DNA of 64,000 nucleotides from Gonapodya prolifera JEL478 (lineage: Eukaryota > Monoblepharomycota > Monoblepharidomycetes > Monoblepharidales > Gonapodyaceae), in contig KQ965835.1 in assembly GCA_001574975.1 (NCBI GenBank), forward strand, positions 106,447 through 170,446, written 5' to 3'. Shown here piece after piece: positions 11,373 through 22,725 of this stretch. The translations under genes were made by a program, and so were the position numbers. Within the stretch, counting starts at the first letter, position 1. Every line of letters starts with the position of its first letter. The notes beneath the pieces were generated by a model, which was not told the origin of the DNA, did no database searches, and saw only the letters and a program-made list of their open reading frames with translations.

Positions 11373-12670
11373 ATGGTCACTTCAACTCCGCGGGTGGACG
11401 ACAGCGATCTGTCATTCTTATCCCAATGGACTGGTGAATCGGACAAGGCTGCGCTGCGGGAGCGGGTCGCGCAACATTGGAAGGGAATGCTTGGCAGCGG
11501 GGTGAGTCTTTTGACGCTCTCGGTCTCAGGGATGCAAATGAAGTCATGTGGCGCGAAAACTACTCGTCTGCACTGGCTGCGATCTCGCCTGGGTTGGATC
11601 CGGATGTTTGGCGTTATGTTGGTGCTCGATCGACTGTCGACAATTACCTGACAACAACTTTCCCCATCCCATCTGGAAGACACATATGTATCGGTGCATG
11701 CAGAGCCTGAACTATCTCCTTCCACGCATTTCGAGGCACCCCGTCTACAAGGAAATGCTCGCGGCTAAGTCTTCGGGTGCGAGATTTATGGTGAGGCCGA
11801 CATCGGAGAGTGATGTTTAAAGTCGCTGAGGTGTCTCATAGACTTGATCCAAATAGGAAGTCGGTTGCGCTTTTGGTACCGACGTCAGAAAAGTCATGAG
11901 TGACGGCTGGTAACTTGGTTCATACAACTATCGCTTGTCGGATTTATACCGATCCAAATGGTCGTCTGTTTGCGTAGGCCAGCTGAAAACATCCTCGCGC
12001 TAGATGTCACTGATATGTATTGGTTTGTACAATGTCTGTGGCGGTGACGCTACGGTTTTCCACTCTCATCTTCGGGTGCTTCTGCCTTCTGACGATTGTT
12101 AGGAAATTCGGATCGGAACTCTACCAGGACGAACAAAAACTCTCCGGAATTTATACGCTGTTCGGAGACATCACCGACGATTCGTTCTTCCTACCCGGTC
12201 GCTCGGCGGGATCTCTCCCATCTCGTCCCGAAGTGGCAGCAAAATTCCTCGACGGCAAGGTCGAATTCGTGTACGCCGGAGCAGTCCTCCACGTCCTTTC
12301 CAACACCGGCGTCAAATCCCTCCTCACCAAAATATTCGCAACCATGGCCCCCGGTGGAGTCCTTTTCGGTGGCTGCGTTGGAGTGTCTGCACCGCCAGAT
12401 ATTGCTCCCGTCGATTGGATGCCGACGCCGGACGGAAAAGGCACACCCCGGGCACTTCACACGGCAGCTTCGCTCACCGCCTTAGCGAGAGAAATTGGGT
12501 TCGGCGAGGTCGATGTAAGCGACGTCCAGGCGCTCTTCCAAGGCGTTGAACAAGAGCGGATGGAAAACAAGCCGGCGGTCGGAAACAAGGGCGGTGGTCC
12601 TGAGTTGGAGAAATTGCCTGAGGGTGTGGAGAGATCGTACTTGGCGTTTACGTTGAGGAAGGCGCGGTGA
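11373..12670 (+). CDS. SAM-dependent methyltransferase (class I fold)
   Basis: The ATG at 11373 gives MVTSTPRVDDSDLSFLSQW. Following exons encode SLNYLLPRISRHPVYKEMLA and GARFM, then EVGCAFGTDVRKVMSDGW (about 11859-11910), a good motif I for SAM binding. PAENILALDVTDMYW (about 11981-12025) holds motif II, with the acidic LD that contacts the ribose. The long last exon has FVYAGAVLHVLS (motif IV region) and MAPGGVLFGGCVG (post-IV), ending FTLRKAR at 12670. The substrate is unknown; such free-standing fungal methyltransferases often act on small molecules. Between 11500 and 11690 the natural frame changes twice without good splice sites (a 28-nt GTGAGT..TCAG gap is too short for a normal intron), so the 5' half is either mis-sequenced or damaged. 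Confidence 0.72.
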
Positions 12671-13085
12671 TGCAAGTTGGTTGGGGGTCAAGTACTACAG
12701 AGATGATGAAATATTTGCAGTGACGAAAAAGCCTTAATTCAATATGCCACCGACCATCAGCAAATTTTTCCAGCAACTCATGCTATACTGCGTTATGCAC
12801 TACGGTGGCTTTGATTGAGAGTGTATCTAGCGACTTCAACTTTCACAATCAGCTCGCTTGGTACCATGCTCAAGGAAGCAAGAATATCAGCCGTGGGTTT
12901 GGCGCCGAGGACGACCGAGATCTTATAGAAAGTGGAGAGACGGTTAGTTGGATTAAGAAGTGCAATGAAGAAGGCATAGGTTCGTCACGTCTTTTGTTTG
13001 CAGTGGGCCTGATCGTTTAGCTGTATCTGAGCCTCGTTCGCTGGACATAGAACACATTCACACTAACAGCACCACCAGCAGTTCT
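12671..13085. other. Intergenic; start of MYND remnant not resolved
   Basis: An open frame at 12805-13020 (MALIESVSSDFNFHNQLAWY...) has no recognised domain and could be the 5' part of the MYND-finger remnant that follows. Nothing else is seen. Confidence 0.3.
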
Positions 13086-13560
13086 GCTGTAATAGTACCT
13101 CTCTTTTTGTGCTCTCAATGCAAGAGGACAAAGTATTGCTCGAAGGAATGACAAAAAGGAAGATTGCAGATGGCGCAAACGCTTTTGTGGTATCGCGCCA
13201 ATGCTTCCACCACAGGATGCAGGACTCGAGAGAAGCTGCATATCAGAGACGGGTCGTTTGGCGGTGCATTTTTGTGGGCATCGATCAGGACGGATTGGAC
13301 AGCAGTACTATGCAGATGTTTTTGGACTCGTGCAAGTGGGAGCACGAACTTTCTCCGGAAGTTATTTTTCCCGTAAGCTGTGAAATTATCACTTTGCATG
13401 TGTGTTCTGTTGGGCGAAATGCTGTTGATGTCCAAGGCGTATATAAATCTACACTTAGATCTGAAACCATTTGCAAAATTGATCAAATTATTAGTCAAGG
13501 AAGTGTATCAAATTACCCACTGCTCCCTCGGCATCCTCGTGGGCTGTGGAAATAGACAAT
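13086..13560 (+). pseudogene. MYND zinc-finger protein remnant
   Basis: A frame at 13100-13200 reads LCSQCKRTKYCSKE, then TGA, then QK. This matches the second half of a MYND finger (CxxC...YCSxxCQxxDWxxHK), with the TGA sitting exactly where the next zinc-binding cysteine (TGC) is expected. Just downstream an A run (caaaaagg) puts the expected EDW...K residues in another frame. MYND fingers bind zinc and mediate protein contacts and are common in basidiomycete genomes. I read this as a broken copy. A better preserved relative lies at 56817-58434. Confidence 0.5.
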
Positions 13561-14044
13561 AAACGTCGATTGATCACTTAGCGACAACCTGGTCTTCGAG
13601 TTCTTCCCTGCCATCACTCATCACAGTGACTCTATATTGCACTAGCCAATTATGTTGTCCAGTGATTCTCATGTATTCTTCCCGGAACCCAAAACTCCCA
13701 CCGATGAGGGATGCCCTGCGCCACCTGTGGCCTCATCTATCTGAATTCGCACCTCGCGAAGAGATTCATACGCACGGAGGATTCTCTATCTAGTAGCACG
13801 AAGAGACTTACAGCGACACTTATCGGAGTTTGAATCGGCGGGAACACGAGCAGCAGGAGCTTCGGCGATAGCTTCCTCACTACTTGCAGTTCAGACGCGG
13901 CGTGCTATCCTTTCGAACGATTCATCGATCCGCCTAGGGCTTCTTGGATCGATCTTATCACGCACAGTTTCATATATTCTCAGCCGACTATATCATTCCT
14001 ATCCCATCATTCGCGTGATCTCCCCCGAACGATTCGCTCGCAGT
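13561..14044. other. Upstream region of the cyclin gene; nothing recognised
   Basis: About 480 bp without a coding frame of substance. It probably contains the promoter and 5' leader of the cyclin gene. I see no clear TATA box or repeat. Confidence 0.4.
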
Positions 14045-15933
14045 ATGCCTTCCGCACGCACACGCTCCACCACGGTCTCTCTCCCCGCCGCGTATACGAG
14101 TCTGCAAAATGACACGCCGCTACCTACATGGGGACATCGGCACGCGACAGCGACGTACTTGGAAGCTCCCAACATTCGGCACACCATCATTGTCGCGTCT
14201 GTACCGTTACCCCCGTCACTCACTGACACCGCGCCTGTCACTTCTGGACCACCTCTTGCTGCCGTAGCTTCCTCCGTCATAGCTGAAGCAGCTGGCTGGT
14301 CGAGCGGCGCCCTCAAGAACGTCGATCCCGCCATCATAGCGAGGGATGGGAGCTTGGTGGGAGCTCTTCTCAGCGCAAAGACGCGGTACCGCACGCCAAG
14401 TTCGAAATGGAGGCCTGTGTCCGCAACTGGTACAGCATGGACGGGCGGCGTGGCGGTCCAGCAACCTCAATCTGGGTCAGCAAGCTCCTCTCTCTCCGCA
14501 GTGCTTCCGCTCCCTCCAACATCCTTTGGAGTTCCCGTGTCCATCTTGGATATGCCCTTGTCAATTTCTGACCGGCCACCGATGCACCCGTTGTCGCACA
14601 ACACGTCCGATCGCCCGCCGCGTGCTCCAGCACCTCTAGCTGTCGTAATGACTCACACCCAGCCACCCCTCCCAACAGCACTGACATGGAACCCGTGGTC
14701 AGCGGCTGCGTACTACCCTTATCCGCCGCCCGAGATCTGCAACTCTGTGGGTGATGCCGTGTCGCCTGGTGAGGTGCAGTTCGCAACGCGTGAGGCAGGT
14801 GAAACAAGATGGAATTCGGGGAAGGCGTTCGACATGAGCGGGAGTGCGGAGACTTTGACGGGATATTCAAATGACCATGCAGAAGCGTCAACCGTGGTGC
14901 AGGTTCCTCAGGAGACGAAGGATCAGCGTGAGGCGAGGGCCGGCATTGTAATGGAGAGCTTGATCGGTAAGTCGCCAACCCATCATGCGTTTCAAAAGCA
15001 ATACTCAACTCACGCTCAGAATCCTCCACGGCTACCAGACTTCACGTGTCGCCTCCTCGCCCGTCTTTTCCACTTGCCTCCAACCGGCCCGTCCTTGTCC
15101 TCCGGACAGAGCAGCTCGGCTTCTCCCTCGTCGTCGCTGTACCCCTCCCCTCCCAGATCGCCACAATCATCGCCTCCGTCGCAGAACCACCCTTCCTTGT
15201 ACTCATTCCTTGCACACTTGATGCACCGTACGCGTCTCGGAGCGGCCACGATGCTGCTCGCAGGGTTCTACCTTGCCCGTCTGAAGAGGAGAAATCCCGA
15301 GTGCAAGGGAGGGTGGGAGAGTGGGTATAAGCTGGGTCTGGCTGGTGTGATGGTTGGGAGCAAGTAAGTACCTCATTGTCGCGAAGGGCGAGTCGCAAGA
15401 TCACGTCTCACCCGCGAATCATCCTCAGATACCTCTACGACGACACATACGACTCGCGCGCCTTCTCCCTCTCCACGCGCTCGCTATACAGCCCCGCAGC
15501 CGTCTCATCCATGGAGCGTGAGCTGCTCGAGTACCTTTCCCACGGAACCCATGTGCGCGGATCGGAGTGGAAAGCATGGGTCGCCTACGTCGCCGATGAG
15601 GTCGAGGCCCGCGCGGGGTCCAGTAAGAGCAAAGCGAGAGGGTGGATGCTGTGGCGAGAGACGTGTTCGGTGCATGGCGGCGAGGAGTCCAGGAATGGGG
15701 TGGGTGGGAGTGGGTGTTGGTGTGGCGAGGCGGTCCGTGAAAGGGGAGATCGGGCGCCTGCAGCTGGGCAGGTGCCGGCGCAGGCAAGTGGATATCAGAG
15801 CAAGGGTACTCCGATGGTCACTAATACGGGGAAGTCGGCGAGTCAAAACTGGTCGCAACAGGGTGCCGAGAAGGGATGGAGGGAAGGTCTGGCAGGTGGT
15901 TGGGTGGGACGGGGTGATCATTGGGATGAGTAG
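14045..15933 (+). CDS. PHO80/PCL-type cyclin
   Basis: The likely product binds and activates a Pho85-class cyclin-dependent kinase. The first in-frame ATG is 14045 (MPSARTRSTTVSLPAAY); about 300 residues of Ser/Pro-rich sequence precede the cyclin box. An intron at ~14966-15019 separates ARAGIVMESLIG from NPPRLPDFTCRLLARLFHLP. The cyclin core reads SLYSFLAHLMHRTRLGAATM, LLAGFYLARLKRR, YKLGLAGVMVGSK, then a second intron, then YLYDDTYDSRAFS and SSMERELLEYLSHGTHV. That order (helix with R..A.LL...YL.RL, then AxKYxxD, then ExxLLxxL) is the PHO80-like signature. About 150 residues of Gly/Ser-rich tail follow, ending at TAG 15931-15933. This kinase class controls phosphate, glycogen and polarity responses in yeasts; which applies here is unknown. 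Confidence 0.85.
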
Positions 15934-16174
15934 GAGAAGTTTGCGGTGGTGGGTTGATGTGTAATGAGATTGGCCACTGACGGGTGGAGTGCTCGAGTAA
16001 TGATACGTACTGATGTTAGAGAGCAGACGCGCCAGTGGTTTATGAAAAACGAATAACATATATCAGTAACCAGTGAATACTCACTCTTTGTTTTTCTGAG
16101 TCATCGCTGCGAGGGTATTGACGTGGTGACCTTTTCACCACTCAAGTCAGTACCTTTCGTTCAACCCACCAACG

Positions 16175-17484
16175 ATGTCTCTTTCCCGTCTCTCGCACGC
16201 CTGCACATCTACCACGCGCCGCATAGCACTCTCTCGGTCCATCACCTCTTCTGCGCGATCCCATCACACTCCTCGCGAGGCTTCCCGTGCCAGCTTGTTC
16301 GGTTTCGGACTCGGTGTCGCTCTGGGAACAGCAGGAGCGACATACCCCCTCTGGCGTCGCGGCGATACCATCTTTGCTGAAGCTGCGGTGCCTGTCAAGA
16401 CCCGTTCGCCGTCGCCGGCTACAGTTTCAGTGGAGGAGCAGCCTTCGAAGCCAGTGGTAGTGGAACCCGTGACAGGGCGGCCCATTCCGCGAAACATACG
16501 GGTGGCAACGGAGCTCGGGAGCGAGGAGTTTGAATTGATGGGCGTGGGTGCGAAGAGGGTGACGTTTTTGAGGTTCACGGGTGAGGTGACGGTTCACAAC
16601 GCAAAAGTTTTGGGCATCGTTGGATTTTCGGCACCTTTGCCTCCTTCACAACTACTGACACCGAATCACATGGCTATGTTGTGTCCTCAGTCTATGCATT
16701 CTCGATCTACGTCGCCAAATCCTCTCTCACCACCCTTCGCCGCCTCGCATCACGCGAAACCTTCCTGCCCGGGTACTCCAGTTCCGATCCCAAATCGTTC
16801 ACTGACGCGCACCTTCAGACGCTTTTAAAGAGCGGGGAGGAGAGTGATGTCGAGTGGGCGGCCAGAATCGAACCATACAGGGCAACGACCGGGCCGCATC
16901 TCCGGACGGGATTCTTGCAGGCTCTGGAGGCTAAGCTCAAGGAGTCGGCCTCTACTCTCTCAGTCGAAGAGAAGGCGGTAGGTTTTGTACCCATTGTCGC
17001 TTAGCAATACGAAAGTTTCGATTCATTGAGTGTTAATTTGAAAATCGTCTATAGTCTATCACCGCTGATCTCGACACGTTCGCCTCAATTTTTCCTCGAG
17101 GACCCGTCGCGACCGGTCAAGAAATTATTATCGCGCGAACACAAGGTGGTGTTGTACGGGTTGAGATGGACGTGAGTCTGCGATCCTTGCAAAGTTATGA
17201 CATGCGGCGATCAAATGAGTGAGCAATTGGTCATGGTGTTGTTTCAGGGCGCCAAACTTGGGTCGGTGTCGTCTCCTTGGATCGCCGAAAACCTGTTCGT
17301 GTACTACTTGCAGGGAGGAGGGAAGGCTGGTGTGCCAGAGGTAAGACGCTTTGAATTAGTATCCTCGGTAGTCCTGTCCAATGCTCACATTTGCATTTCC
17401 TTGTCTGACGCGGGTTTGGTTAACAAAAATAATCAGGCCAGAGATATGGTTGTCACGGAGCTGGCTACGGCATTGGGGCGTTAG
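16175..17484 (+). CDS. AIM18: Chalcone isomerase-fold mitochondrial protein, AIM18/AIM46 family
   Basis: The ATG at 16175 begins with a basic, Ser/Arg-rich leader (MSLSRLSHACTSTTRRIALS) typical of mitochondrial import, followed by a hydrophobic patch FGFGLGVALGTAGATYPLW. The chalcone-flavanone isomerase-like domain begins with MGVGAKRVTFLRFT, then a GTGAGG...CCTCAG intron (about 16582-16690), then VYAFSIYVAKSSL. It continues through FPRGPVATGQEIIIARTQGG (after an intron at ~16979-17055) and the C-terminal IAENLFVYYLQGGGKAGVPE, ending at TAG 17482-17484. Yeast AIM18/AIM46 (FMP22-type) proteins have this plan and lack isomerase activity on flavonoids. The role is unknown, probably fatty-acid binding or mitochondrial. 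Confidence 0.85.
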
Positions 17485-17788
17485 AGACTACTGACCGAGA
17501 GATAATCAGTCCACTTTATCTTGGATGTGAGGAGTATTATGTCGCACAGATGATCAGTGGCTTTTGAAAACCACCTCAACGGTGTCACGCGGATTATAGT
17601 TAGCCAGCGTTACCAGCACGTTTAGCCAAATACGTTCTTAAGGCACATCAATCGGTGCATATAGACTTGGTCTAATGATGCAGATTAGGCGCGTTCTGTG
17701 GTACGGTTTGTCACACGTGGTGTGGCAACAAAACGTGCCTTAGTTTGCGGACTCACGCATCCACCTCCGAGAATCGCCGATCTTCGAC
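17485..17788. other. Intergenic, promoter side of first PB1/SH3 gene
   Basis: About 300 bp, AT-richer than its neighbours, with no coding frame or repeat that I can support. Confidence 0.4.
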
Positions 17789-20414
17789 ATGGCGAGCAAG
17801 AAACTGCGAGTCAACTACGGAACAGGAACGAAACTCATGGTGCTAAGAGACGATGGCATCGCGCAGACATTTGACGGGTTCAAACAAACGATGCGAGCAA
17901 AAGTCACCGCCCTGAGTTCGGTCGACCTGGAATCTCTCTCTTCAAGTACATGGACGCTGATGGCTCCACGGTAGTGGATCTGGAGGAGGACGACGACGTG
18001 CAGATGATGTTTGATTTGGCGGATTCGATCGTGGTGATTGTTTCCGGACTTGGATCCACTTCAGATGTATTTTTAATTTCAAGGGTCCTTCATCTCATAG
18101 GATGTGTTTGATTCACGCCACGCATTCATACTCTTCTCTGTTAGAGGTCCGTCCACCAATGCTGTTCACAACTCCCCAGCGGGCGCTACCTTGTCACCCA
18201 CGCCTGCTGCACCACCGAGCCCTCCCTTATCAGATATAAAAAGTCCTCAACCCCCAGTGCCATCAGATTTGAGGCGAATGACAGGTCCAGGTCGTCAAAC
18301 AAACACGTCGCGGAACCCACAGGAGCGCCTGCTCGACGTCCCTCCTGTGCGAACCACCTCCTCCGTGGCTCTCACAAACCGCAGCGAGCCCTCCCACTCC
18401 TTTTTCCCGGGGAGGATCCCGCGCCTCGCCGAATACCCGGCCGCCCCGCTCTCAACACCCCACTCACTGCCAAGAACGCATACGCGGCCGACCCGAACGA
18501 ACTGGACGAGATTAACGTCAAAGCCGGCGACATTATCGTCATCAAAGTGGCCCACGACGACGGGTGGGCCATTGGCGTCAACGTCACGAGGGGCGACGAG
18601 GCGGGCGCGTTTCCGTGCGAGTACATCCTCACCGAGTCGTCGACGGACTCAACTACCATCGACCCAAAGGTTTCGGAAGATGTGCCTCTCGATCGAGTGG
18701 CGCCTGCTCATGCTGCTGCTGCCGCGCGGGAGCACGTACTGGAGCACCTCGAGGATGCGCATCGGCCTGCTCCTCCACCTCCAGCCATGGCACCAGTTTT
18801 GGAATCTTCTGATCTGGGCTGACAGTATCAGCAGACGCCAGCGTTTCAACCGCATCCATCCCAACCGGAATACGGCCGACCAATGACCCGCAATCCTAGC
18901 GATGCCGGCGCAAGTCAAAGTCAAGGCGGAAACCCAATGTACGGCTCGCATGGTTTACACCCCACTCAACTCGCTCGCAATCCCACCGACGTCGGTCAAG
19001 CTAGAACCCAGATGTAGGGGTCGCCTACACCTGGCTTATACCCCACTCCGCTAGCGCCCTTCAATCCGGCCACGCAAATACCGTGGGGAAGCCCTTCCAA
19101 TGCGGCACCCGGATCACCGCAATTCACGCCTGTTCCTTGGGGTACCCCCACCCAATCAAACCGCCTCGTCGCCACAATATGCACCAATGCCTTGGAACAG
19201 CCAAACCAATCCACCGCCCGGATCTTCCCAAGTCACTCCCATGCAGTGGGGCAATCAATCACCCTCCTCGACGCCACAATATGCGCCAATGCCGTGGACC
19301 AACCAACACAATCCCGTACCCAGATCACCGCAACTCGCGCCAATGCAATGGTCGGGCCACTCAGCCAACCCATCACCAAACTCCCCCCAATTCACTCCCC
19401 AATACTACCAACCCAACTCGCCCCTCCTTGTCGGCGGCAGCAGCTTCCCCACAAGTCGAACTCCCAGCCTCACGAACATCGGATCGCCCGCCCTCTCGGA
19501 ACCGACGGACACTGGAAAGACGCCCGTCGTTCGACCCGCGGCATCGGCAACCGTCACGGGCGTGCAGTCGATCCGGTTGACGTTAAGCACGGACTCGCAA
19601 GGACCGGTGAGGGATCGGATAAGGTTTTCGTTGACGGGGGCGGAGTACGCGTGGCATTTGTCGTGGAAGAATGAAAGGACGGCAAGGCCGGAGGAGTTGC
19701 TTGGTGCGTTGGGGAGGGTGGAGTGGGGTGCCCAGCGAGGGTGGGGGTACAAACAGGTGAGGAGCTCGTTGAGAGGAAGGGTGATCGACAGAGTGAGAAA
19801 ACTGATGCCATTCCGAACAGATCCAAAATGATCCGACGTATTGGTTCCTGAAGTACGTTCCTCGAGAGCAAGATTGGAAAAAGAACCCTTCCCTGGGATT
19901 CGCTCAATTTGTAAGTGAAACGTTGGCAACTACCATCATCGGTTCCTTCTCACCTGATCACCTACTCCTACCCACCCACCAGACCATTTTCTACAACGAC
20001 AAAATCCTCTTCTCCGCCGCCAACTCCAAACTCCGCGAAAAGATCGACTCCATGCACCCGGCCAACTTTGTTTCCGAGTTTGTCTAGCGCCTGCGGACAA
20101 ACAAGGATACGCGGAACGTTGTCACTGAGTGGGCGTGCATTGAACCGCCGGAAGCCTTTGCGGGACCCTCGACGGGAACGGGCGACTTGCATTTGACGTA
20201 TATTGTGAGGCAGCAGGGTGATACACTCAGCGACCAGGCGGCGAAGGTGGTGTATGCGTGGGTGAAGAAGATGCTGGTTTCGGGGGATTGGGGTGAGTGG
20301 AAATACTTCTCGACGTGGCGGCTTTTCTTCTTTAATGTGAACCTTCTTTCGTGATCCTTGGTATTACTAGCGAAAGCAAAGGCTGCAGGGAACTTTAAAG
20401 TCGCTCGAGGATAG
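17789..20414 (+). pseudogene. PB1-SH3-C-terminal-domain protein, family member 1, decayed
   Basis: This copy has the full domain order of the intact member at 42994 but is broken. A PB1-like domain runs from MASKKLRVNYGTGTKLMVLR to an acidic OPCA-type segment, DLEEDDDVQMMFDLADSI; the frame shifts between the two at a CT run near 17935-17945. An SH3 domain lies at about 18480-18630: ELDEINVKAGDIIVIKVAHD then DDGWAIG and AGAFPCEYI. A Pro/Gln-rich linker (18790-19430) has repeats of about 20 residues of the form SPQxxPMxWxxxxNP, interrupted by stops. The C-terminal domain starts near 19560, reads WGAQRGWGYKQ, and then uses the same splice positions as its relatives: before TIFYNDKILFSAAN and after GDW. 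A further in-frame TAG follows FVSEFV. The last exon reads AKAKAAGNFKVARG, TAG 20412-20414. Confidence 0.7.
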
Positions 20415-20752
20415 CTGCCACACACAAGTCGCATGGACGAACCCCGGGCATTCCAAGAGTCTCTTTTCCTCGTGATATCGATTATCCCTACAACGTTGTA
20501 AATTTTGTTTTGGGAGCATATTTCAATTCGTACGCGAGTATATTTTCTAGCGATGCATTCATTAATATCAGTATGATTTAAAACATAAACAGACCGATAG
20601 AAATTGAAACAAAATGATGCGATCTGGGTATCGAAACATCAAAACAAAGTACGGTGGAGGATTCAAAATGCGAGGTTACCAATTAGGATATAGGAACCCT
20701 TCAATGTGTGACTGGCGCCGACCATACCCATCGACTCGACGAGTTACCAGTA

Positions 20753-22725
20753 CTAGATCTGGGGTATTCCTCTGCCTGCTTCGGCCATTTGTGAGAAGAA
20801 TGGTGTCGCTCCTTCGGTCCTGACCTCGGAGGCTTTGAGTGTTCGAGCTGGAGTTTCAGGAGATCAACATGAGGATCAGATTAGAGGTTCACCAAACGTC
20901 GCCCAAACGTCTCGCAACTCACCCCACCCTCCCTTCTCACAAATCGCCAACTTCCTAATCCACGCCTCCACCGCACTCCTGCACTGCTCATTGAGCGGAT
21001 CGCGGTACTCTCTCACAATGAACCCCACATCTATCGCGTCCTCTTCTCTCCTCCCGTGGTACTCGTGAGGCAATTCAGGGGGAGCAATGCAGGTCCACTC
21101 GGGAGGTGGGTCCGAATGGTCCGTCCGAAGAGGGTTGACGAAGTGGTGCACGAACGCGTCGGGGGAGAGTGAGGAGATTTTGAGCGGGAAGAGGGAGGAC
21201 GCCAGGTCGAGGAGTTTGTGGGAGTTGAAGAAGATTGTCTGGTTGGAGGTAGCAGTGGTGTGGGTCATTACGCCGAAAGAACGGAAATAGAAACAGGCGT
21301 AACCACTCACGAGCCGCAACATCGGCCCCGGCGGCTGCGCAGCCACCGTCCTCAAGGACGAAAGTCTCGGCACGTACACCATACACACGAAAGGGAAATC
21401 CTCGGGCCCCGTGACCATCTTATACCCCAAGCTCCTGCCCGCGCTCGTGCTCCTCTGCACCAACGAAAGCGCCCCCGCGATCTCACCCGCCGAATGCCGC
21501 ACAACGTTCTTCCACCTTAACGGAACCACCGCGCGCGAGCGGGTGTGGGGCAGGCGAACGGAGATGTAGTCGTCGGCGCCGATGGTGATGGAGGGCGGGG
21601 AGGAGTAGGCGGGCGGGGGGGTTGGGGAGCGCTGGGGGAAGGACCGGGTGCGGTCTAAGAGGCGTCCGCGGGATTCGTGAGTGTGTCGGACAAAGTACCG
21701 CCTGGGAGGGAGGGGTGCGGTGAGGTCGTTGGTTCCGTGGCGGATGATTGGTGGTGTTGGTGAAGGAGTAGGAGGGGGAGTTGGACCAGGTTGAGTGGGA
21801 ACGGGAGTCGGAGACGCCCGCAAGTGCACGCGATGCCTCGAAAGCGAATGTATGCGAGTTGGCGGACGAAACTCTTCGGTCCGGATGTACGGCGGGGGAG
21901 GTGTGAGGGGGGTCAGGGGTTCCTGTTCCTGTTCCTCTGCCTCTGTGTCCGTGTCCGAGTGCGCCTGGCGCATATTGTACGAAGTTGTAATTACGGGGTT
22001 GGGCGTGAACGACCTTTTAACGGTGTTAGCCATTTGCGTGTCAATAACGTGCCGGTGGGAGGGGAGTGACACGCTTCTTTGAAGTGCGCGTGTACGAGGC
22101 GACGGCGGTGGTGGCAGTGGTGGTTGTGGCGGGGGTGCAGCCGACGCGGACGCGGACGTGTCGTCGCTTTCGAGGTCTGGAAGGAAAGGAAGAGGGAAGT
22201 CCCGAGACTCTCGTCGTGGGCGGGATAGCGAGCGACGCGCTGATCGTGCGGACTAGAAATGCACGATTGTATACCAAGTCAAATAAATGGAACTGGAGAA
22301 ATGGGAACACTGGCGCGTACCTCGCCACGAGCACCAAGAACATTCAACGGCTCTTCCTCCCCCCCCGCACCAACACATTCCGCCATCGCCGCCATCGCCG
22401 CCATCGCCGCCCACACTCGCACATCTTCGTCCGTCTTCAACACCCTCACACCCCCTTCCTCGCCCTCTTCGTACGATAGTCTTAACTGGCCATTGGCATC
22501 TCCGAGGTTGTACATCCACAACGCATCCCTGACGTGCCGTTCAAGCGCGTGCATCGTTGTAGGCAGAGGGTTGGTAAGGAGTGTGAGTGTGCGGGTGCGG
22601 TCGTTGGAAAGGTGGATATGGAGACGTTGTGACGGTTGGTTTTGAGTTTGGGTAGTGGTCGCGTGGGTCCTCGAGGTTGAGGCCGACCGACGAAGAGAGG
22701 ATTTGCGGGCCGGGGGTCGGTCCAT
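20753..22725 (-). CDS. PB1-C-terminal-domain protein without SH3, family member 2
   Basis: The ATG at 22725 gives MDRPPARKSSLRRSASTSR. A PB1-like domain follows: RLHIHLSNDRTRTLTLL ... LRLSYEEG ... VLKTDEDVRVW. An intron (donor GTACGC, acceptor TTTCTAG, about 22240-22310) joins to a Pro-rich linker of about 200 residues containing repeated PTPPP blocks. The C-terminal domain begins EIAGALSLVQR...SLGYKM, is split by a 72-nt intron directly before TIFFNSHKLLDLASSLFP, and continues with AFVHHFVNP, EWTCIAPPEL, DVGFIVREY and KGGW. The last exon, found by analogy with relatives, reads ASEVRTEGATPFFSQMAEAG and ends at TAG 20753-20755. No SH3 is present. It lies tail-to-tail with member 1 (338 bp between stop codons). 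Intact as far as I can see. Confidence 0.75.

Noticed and set aside
11490-11520. 28-nt intron in the methyltransferase gene
   Set aside because: GTGAGT...TCAG is present, but the length is below what fungal introns normally allow and the following frame does not solve the later break.
13086-13200. UGA as selenocysteine in the MYND finger
   Set aside because: No sign of a SECIS-like element was looked for successfully, fungi of this type generally lack the Sec machinery, and a second frame break lies next to it.
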